From Bacteroidota bacterium (GTDB lineage Bacteria; Bacteroidota; Bacteroidia; M30B66): 33,368 nt of DNA. The position numbers and the translations under genes were made by a program. A model generated the notes under the pieces. That model was not told the origin of the DNA and did not search any database. It saw only the letters and a list, made by a program, of their open reading frames with translations. Location of the stretch: assembly GCA_947459155.1 (NCBI GenBank), contig CANHCM010000005.1, positions 1 through 33,368 on the forward strand, in the 5' to 3' direction. Positions 28,699-33,368 of the stretch are shown piece by piece (the stretch's first letter is position 1; each line of letters starts with the position of its first letter).

Positions 28699-29595
28699 AT
28701 GCTCAAATCCATTTTACTCTCAACCGCCGGCCTTTTTCTGTGTGTGCAGATGGCCTCAGCGCAATGCACTCCAAATCCTCAATATGCCGACTCTACGTTC
28801 GGTGTATGGCCCGACACGCTCACCAACCTGCCTTGCGCCTTCGGTGATCAATCGACCGGTTACAACGCAGTGATCGACTTAAAAACGCTCACGGATACTT
28901 CCGTATCTGTCGATTTACAGGGAAATACCTTTGACATCGAGGCCTACATCGAAAAATTCAGAATTAATGCCGTTGAAGGCTTACCGAGCGGCTTTACCTA
29001 TATTCCAAACACCAATGAGTGGACGAATACAGGTACTGCGCCCAATTTTTCGGCAGTTCAGGGTTGTGTGAGCATTCTGGCCAATCAGGCTTCGGTGCAG
29101 GCCATTCTTGCAGCCAATCCAACCGGCGTCGATATTCCACTGACCGTAATCGTCGATGCGAAAATCAAAAACACCAATAACCCTTTGGCCAACTTTATTC
29201 TCTCTGATCGTTGGCTTTCTGAGGTGGAAGGCGTTCCGGGTATTGCCGCAATTCCTGTGACCGGTTACCGCCTTCGCGTTCGCCAAAATCAGGCCGATGG
29301 TTGCGGACCTGTATCTATCGGTGTTGAACCACAGTGGGCCATAGGCATGCAGGTTGCACCAAACCCGGTGGTCGATCAAGCCAATTTGATCTTTCAACTT
29401 GCTCAACCTGAAACACTCACGCTCCGGATTTTCAACGCTCAAGGACAGATCATCGCCCAAGAACGCGTGCAAGGCATGGCCGGAGAAAATCGTGTTGATT
29501 TAGCGCACCTAAATCTCAGTTCAGGTTTGTATATCTACACCTTGGGCAACGGCCGACAAGAAGCCTCCAAAACATTTATTGTGAGCGCCGAATAA
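28699..29595 (+). CDS. Secreted protein with T9SS type A C-terminal sorting domain
   Basis: Signal peptide MLKSILLSTAGLFLCVQMASAQ; C-terminus VAPNPVVDQANLIFQLAQPETLTLRIFNAQGQIIAQERVQGMAGENRVDLAHLNLSSGLYIYTLGNGRQEASKTFIV. Confidence 0.88.
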   Translation: MLKSILLSTAGLFLCVQMASAQCTPNPQYADSTFGVWPDTLTNLPCAFGDQSTGYNAVIDLKTLTDTSVSVDLQGNTFDIEAYIEKFRINAVEGLPSGFTYIPNTNEWTNTGTAPNFSAVQGCVSILANQASVQAILAANPTGVDIPLTVIVDAKIKNTNNPLANFILSDRWLSEVEGVPGIAAIPVTGYRLRVRQNQADGCGPVSIGVEPQWAIGMQVAPNPVVDQANLIFQLAQPETLTLRIFNAQGQIIAQERVQGMAGENRVDLAHLNLSSGLYIYTLGNGRQEASKTFIVSAE

Positions 29596-29612
29596 AGCTT
29601 CAGCGCATCTTG

Positions 29613-29648
29613 AGAAGCCTGTCCAGTTTCGGACAGGCTTCTTTTTTT
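29613..29648 (+). terminator. Intrinsic terminator after the T9SS cargo gene
   Basis: agaagcctgtcc (29613-29624) / ggacaggcttct (29631-29642), perfect 12 bp, then tttttt. Confidence 0.9.
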
Positions 29649-29681
29649 CAACCCATTTGACTTCTCGCTGTTTACTTTATC

Positions 29682-30617
29682 ATGCCTGCCGAATTACATA
29701 TTTTAGGATGTGGAAGTGCCACACCCACGCCAGGGAGAAACCCCACCGCGCAGTTTATTCGGCTTAACCAGACCGATATTCTGATCGATTGTGGGGAAGG
29801 CACACAGATTCAAATGTTGAGGTTTAGGATTAAACCGATGAAAATCAGGCATGTGTTTATTTCGCACTTGCATGGCGATCATTATCTGGGTTTGCCCGGA
29901 CTGATTTCTTCGATGCACCTCATGGGTCGAAAAGAGTCGCTTACTGTTTACGGGCCACCCGAATTGGAAGAAATCCTGAATTTCCAGTTTAGGGTTTCAG
30001 AAACACGATTGAACTTTCCCTTGCAATTCGTGCAAACCCAAACCGAGGGTAAACAGTTTCTGGTTGAAACCGGCGGGTTTAAAATCTATTCGTTTCCGCT
30101 GAAACACCGAATTCCCTGCACGGGTTTTCTGTTGATGGAAAACACACCAAGGCGCAAACTACGCCCTGAAATGATGAAAGCCTATCAGGTTCCTGTTGAA
30201 GCCTTTCGCCAAATTAAAGATGGAGCCGATTATGTGCAAGGCGATGGCACTGTAATTCCCAATTCGCGACTTACTTTTCCGGGTATGAGGCCGGTGAGCT
30301 ACGCCTATTGTTCCGATACAGCTCCCGATGCGGAGGTACTGAATGTCATCCGCGGAGCGGACTACCTCTACCATGAAGCCACATTTTTACACGAACTACT
30401 CGAAAGAGCCGAGGAAACCTACCATACTACGGCACAACAGGCGGGCGAAATAGCCCGTGAAGCCGGCGTGGGAAAACTATTTATTGGACATTATTCTTCT
30501 CGCTACCGCGATATTAAACCGCTGCAAGAGGAAGCTTCAGTGCAATTTCAAAATACACTGGCCGTTGAGGATGGTATGGTCATTCATTTGTTGCCTTTTT
30601 CAACCGATAATGATTAA
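29682..30617 (+). CDS. rnz: Ribonuclease Z
   Basis: LHILGCGSATPTPGRNPTAQ; HVFISHLHGDHYLGLPGLISSM; LYHEATFLHE; GKLFIGHYSSRY. Confidence 0.95.
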   Translation: MPAELHILGCGSATPTPGRNPTAQFIRLNQTDILIDCGEGTQIQMLRFRIKPMKIRHVFISHLHGDHYLGLPGLISSMHLMGRKESLTVYGPPELEEILNFQFRVSETRLNFPLQFVQTQTEGKQFLVETGGFKIYSFPLKHRIPCTGFLLMENTPRRKLRPEMMKAYQVPVEAFRQIKDGADYVQGDGTVIPNSRLTFPGMRPVSYAYCSDTAPDAEVLNVIRGADYLYHEATFLHELLERAEETYHTTAQQAGEIAREAGVGKLFIGHYSSRYRDIKPLQEEASVQFQNTLAVEDGMVIHLLPFSTDND

Positions 30618-30651
30618 TAAACAAAAAAATGTTATTAAATTGCAGTGTTGA

Positions 30652-31410
30652 ATGTCTGTACAAACGATAACTAAAGACCGAATTATCCTCGACATTGTTC
30701 AGGATAACCCTTTGCTGGCCTCAGTTGTAGACCGCTTTGGAATTCCATTTTCCAAGTGGACGCTCAGCCTCGAGAAAGCCTGCGAAATGGATCATGCCAA
30801 CATGTCTTTGCTGTTGGAAATGTTAAAAGCGTTTGCCGACAACAACTATTTTCCAAAGGCGGAACTCGAAAAGATGCCCTTGGAGAACATTATCGAGTAC
30901 CTGATTAAAACACACATCTACTACATTAAATCGCGATTGCCTCGCATTGAGCAGTTTATTGATATTCTGATCGATCATTATGGTCGATTTGATATGCATT
31001 TGTATCTGCTTAAGGAGTATTTCGAGGATTACAAGCGCGATATGCTAGCTCACATTTGCATCGAAGAGCGCGATTTGTTTCCTTACGTACTGAAGCTGGT
31101 TCGGAACAAAGAAGTAGCATTAAATCCCATTGAACTGTACAATTTGCTCGAACAAAACGCCATTACCCGTTTTGTGAACGAGCATTTTCACGTTGAAGAT
31201 GAGCTGGGTGAGATTAGGCGTCGGCTCAATAACTATTCAGAAGCGCATAACCATAAAGTACAAATAACAACACTCTTTTATGAGTTACGGCTTTTTGAAA
31301 TAGATTTGCTGACCCATGGAAAGGTCGAGGATGAAATTCTGATTCCCCGGGCCCGTGAGATTGAAGATTCATTGAAGCGTAACTTGCTGAGAAAAGCAAT
31401 GCTCAGCTAA
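30652..31410 (+). CDS. Hemerythrin-domain protein, YtfE/RIC-like with degenerate N-terminal ScdA_N-like region
   Basis: Candidate ligands YLIKTHIYYI, HICIEERDLFP, NEHFHVEDELGEI, THGKVEDEILIPRA; N-terminus DIVQDNPLLASVVDRFGIPFSKWTLSLEKACE resembles ScdA_N without the Cys pair. Confidence 0.78.
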   Translation: MSVQTITKDRIILDIVQDNPLLASVVDRFGIPFSKWTLSLEKACEMDHANMSLLLEMLKAFADNNYFPKAELEKMPLENIIEYLIKTHIYYIKSRLPRIEQFIDILIDHYGRFDMHLYLLKEYFEDYKRDMLAHICIEERDLFPYVLKLVRNKEVALNPIELYNLLEQNAITRFVNEHFHVEDELGEIRRRLNNYSEAHNHKVQITTLFYELRLFEIDLLTHGKVEDEILIPRAREIEDSLKRNLLRKAMLS

Positions 31411-31421
31411 AAAGAAAAGTC

Positions 31422-31949
31422 ATGATTAAGAAAACGGTTGAAAAGGCACTGAATGATCAGATTGCCAAAGAAGCAGCTGCATCATTTTTATACCTCGCCT
31501 TGGCCTCATGGTGCGACACCAAAGGTTTCGAAGGCTCTGCGGCATTCCTCTATCAACAGTCTGATGAGGAACGCATGCACATGCTCAAATTGTTCCACTT
31601 TATCAACAATTCAGGTGGAAATGCCATCGCACCGGAGGTGAAAAAAGTAAATGTGAAGGTGAGCAACCTTGCAGAAGCTTTCCGCCTCGTTTACAAAAGC
31701 GAAACTGAAGTTACTCAAAGCGTTAACGAGCTGGTTTTTCTGTGTACACAGGAAAAAGACTACACCACGCTGAACTTCATCCAGTGGTACGTCTCTGAGC
31801 AATACGAAGAAGAGGTAATGATGAAATCGATCCTCGACAAGATCGACCTCGTGGGCGACGACGGCAAGGGCTTGTTCATGATTGATCAATACCTGAAGAC
31901 CGTTCGCAAGGAAGCCGCCGATGCAGAAGCCGGAGGCGAACAGGCTTAG
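31422..31949 (+). CDS. Ferritin
   Basis: NDQIAKEAAASFLYLALASWCDTKGFEGSAAFLYQQSDEERMHMLKLFHFIN; NFIQWYVSEQYEEEVMMKSILDKIDLVGDDGKGLFMIDQYL. Confidence 0.94.
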   Translation: MIKKTVEKALNDQIAKEAAASFLYLALASWCDTKGFEGSAAFLYQQSDEERMHMLKLFHFINNSGGNAIAPEVKKVNVKVSNLAEAFRLVYKSETEVTQSVNELVFLCTQEKDYTTLNFIQWYVSEQYEEEVMMKSILDKIDLVGDDGKGLFMIDQYLKTVRKEAADAEAGGEQA

Positions 31950-32875
31950 TCCTTTGCCAGTTCTATGATTTCGAGCATGCGCTTGACAGAGGTGTCGGGC
32001 GGGATGCTGATTGACTGACTTTGGTTTCTGAACCAGGTAAGCTGGCGTTTGGCGTATCTGCGGGTGTTCTGCTGAATTAAAGCCACCGTCTCGTCGAGCG
32101 AATATTTCCCTTCGAAGTAATTAAAAAACTCAGTAAACCCTAAAGTTTGCAGGGCTTTTAAGTGCCTCATTGGGTATAGTTTACGGGCTTCGTCCTCCCA
32201 ACCCATTGCCATCATCGATTCTGTGCGTTGGTTGATTTGCCGGTAAAGCACTTCACGTTCGGGATTAACCAGCAGTTCTACCACCTTGTATTGTGCTCTT
32301 AGTCCTTTTTTTTCGCCCCTGAGCGCTGAAATTGGCTTTCCCGAAACCCTCAGTAGCTCCAAAGCGCGAAGCACCCGGGCTTTGTTTTGAAGGTCGATGG
32401 TGGCTGCATGTTCCGGATCGAGGTTTTGCAACTCCGATTGCAGCGCTTCTAAACCCCTTGATTCCAGTTCATCTACCAATGCTTTTCGCAGCAAAGGTGG
32501 AATCTCCGGTAGATCATCCATGCCATTCAGCAGCGCGTTGATGTAAAGCCCGGAGCCCCCACATACAATTTGAATCGGATTTTCCTGAGTCAGGTTTTGT
32601 AGCAGAACACTAGCCTCCAAAGCGAAAACACCAGCGTTGAAAGTATCGTGAATACTGTGACTACCTACTAAATAATGCGGTGCCCCCTGCAATTGACCGG
32701 CAGTTGGAGCCGCACTGCCAATGGGCATCTCCCGGTAAATCTGTCGGCTATCGGCCGAAACAATGCTGGCTCCGGTTTCGCGCGCAAGGCGGATGGCCAA
32801 ATCGGTTTTTCCCGAACCTGTCGGACCACCAATCACTACAATACAAGGCCGAAGCGATGGCTTAGTCGTAGTCAT
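31946..32875 (-). CDS. miaA: tRNA dimethylallyltransferase
   Basis: VVIGGPTGSGKTDLAIRLARETGASIVSADSRQIYREMPIGSAAPT; PHYLVGSHSIHDTFNAGVFA; YAKRQLTWFRNQ. ATG 32875 preferred over the long ORF start. Confidence 0.94.
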   Translation of the reverse strand: MTTTKPSLRPCIVVIGGPTGSGKTDLAIRLARETGASIVSADSRQIYREMPIGSAAPTAGQLQGAPHYLVGSHSIHDTFNAGVFALEASVLLQNLTQENPIQIVCGGSGLYINALLNGMDDLPEIPPLLRKALVDELESRGLEALQSELQNLDPEHAATIDLQNKARVLRALELLRVSGKPISALRGEKKGLRAQYKVVELLVNPEREVLYRQINQRTESMMAMGWEDEARKLYPMRHLKALQTLGFTEFFNYFEGKYSLDETVALIQQNTRRYAKRQLTWFRNQSQSISIPPDTSVKRMLEIIELAKD

Positions 32876-33365
32876 CGCCACGTCCTCCGTAGCTGCCGTA
32901 GCCGCCTCCCCCAAACTCATCATCGTCCTGGCTGCCAAACTCGTCCTCTTCCGAATCATCACCGCCAAATCCGGCGTAGTCTTCGTCTTCCGATTCTGAG
33001 GCGCTGCTTCCTGAAGTGTCGATGGTATTGTTGAATTCCTCGGCCAGCTTTGCAATTTCACTGTCAGTCTCCAGTTCAAGGTCGGCGGGAAGCTCGAGTG
33101 CATCTACTTCCGCCTCAGCCACCTCTGCATCATCGGCAAGCAATCCATCCTCTTCTTCCTCTTCATCGTCTTGCCCCATTGAGGCCAGCAATGCACTCAA
33201 GGCATCGTCGTCTTCCTCCACTTTCGCTTTGGGCTTTCTGCCACGCCCGTCAGGTTCAGTTTTTTCGCGGGTTGGAATGATGAGCGTTTCTTTGTACTGA
33301 ACCGGAGGAATTCCGCTCGAAGCGGCCAGTTTAGGGTAAGTTACTTTGTATTCGGCGTCGGCCAT
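32862..33365 (-). CDS. Acidic low-complexity protein of unknown function (may extend beyond the window)
   Basis: Open frame MADAEYKVTYPKLAASSGIPPVQYKETLIIPTREK, then an Asp/Glu-rich stretch and a GGGGYGSYGGRGDDYD tail; ATG lies 3 nt from the window end. Confidence 0.6.
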   Translation of the reverse strand: MADAEYKVTYPKLAASSGIPPVQYKETLIIPTREKTEPDGRGRKPKAKVEEDDDALSALLASMGQDDEEEEEDGLLADDAEVAEAEVDALELPADLELETDSEIAKLAEEFNNTIDTSGSSASESEDEDYAGFGGDDSEEDEFGSQDDDEFGGGGYGSYGGRGDDYD

Positions 33366-33368
33366 AAC

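Noticed and set aside
32876-33103. N-terminal extension of miaA to 385 aa
   Set aside because: Reads an alternative frame of the acidic protein; the MiaA P-loop region begins just after ATG 32875.

Overview
The window (33,368 bp) is a densely packed chromosomal segment from a member of the Bacteroidota. This is inferred from a type IX secretion (T9SS) PorQ homolog, a T9SS-type C-terminal sorting domain and promoters of the TAnnTTTG type. Left part: a TPR-like C-terminal fragment, a GC-rich unexplained intergenic block, a divergent TrmH-family methyltransferase/mutS pair, tRNA-Gly(GCC), a two-gene beta-barrel/lipoprotein cassette, tRNA-Leu(TAA), and a minus-strand cluster of DsbA-like protein, beta-barrel protein, WaaA (KdtA) and another secreted protein. 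Centre: a tightly packed plus-strand operon of nucleotide-sugar enzymes (about 9.2-18.7 kb). It holds wbpE-, ugd-, uxs-, wbpD-, wbpB-, wbpA-, galE-, rfbB- and wbpP/gne-like genes, then a CpsB/YwqE-type phosphatase, with no glycosyltransferase, flippase or polymerase. Right part: fabD (minus), porQ-cmk-ispH, an orphan histidine kinase, rpsA, pyrR-pyrB, a STAS protein, a T9SS cargo protein, rnz, a hemerythrin-domain protein, ferritin, miaA (minus) and an acidic low-complexity protein at the edge. The most interesting hypothesis is that the complete WbpA/B/E/D set supplies the di-N-acylated glucuronic-acid-type sugar used to anchor T9SS cargo, as described for the Wbp/Vim pathway of Porphyromonas gingivalis. 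No CRISPR array, transposase, prophage or obvious defence system was seen. All annotations come from reading the sequence; no database search was run.
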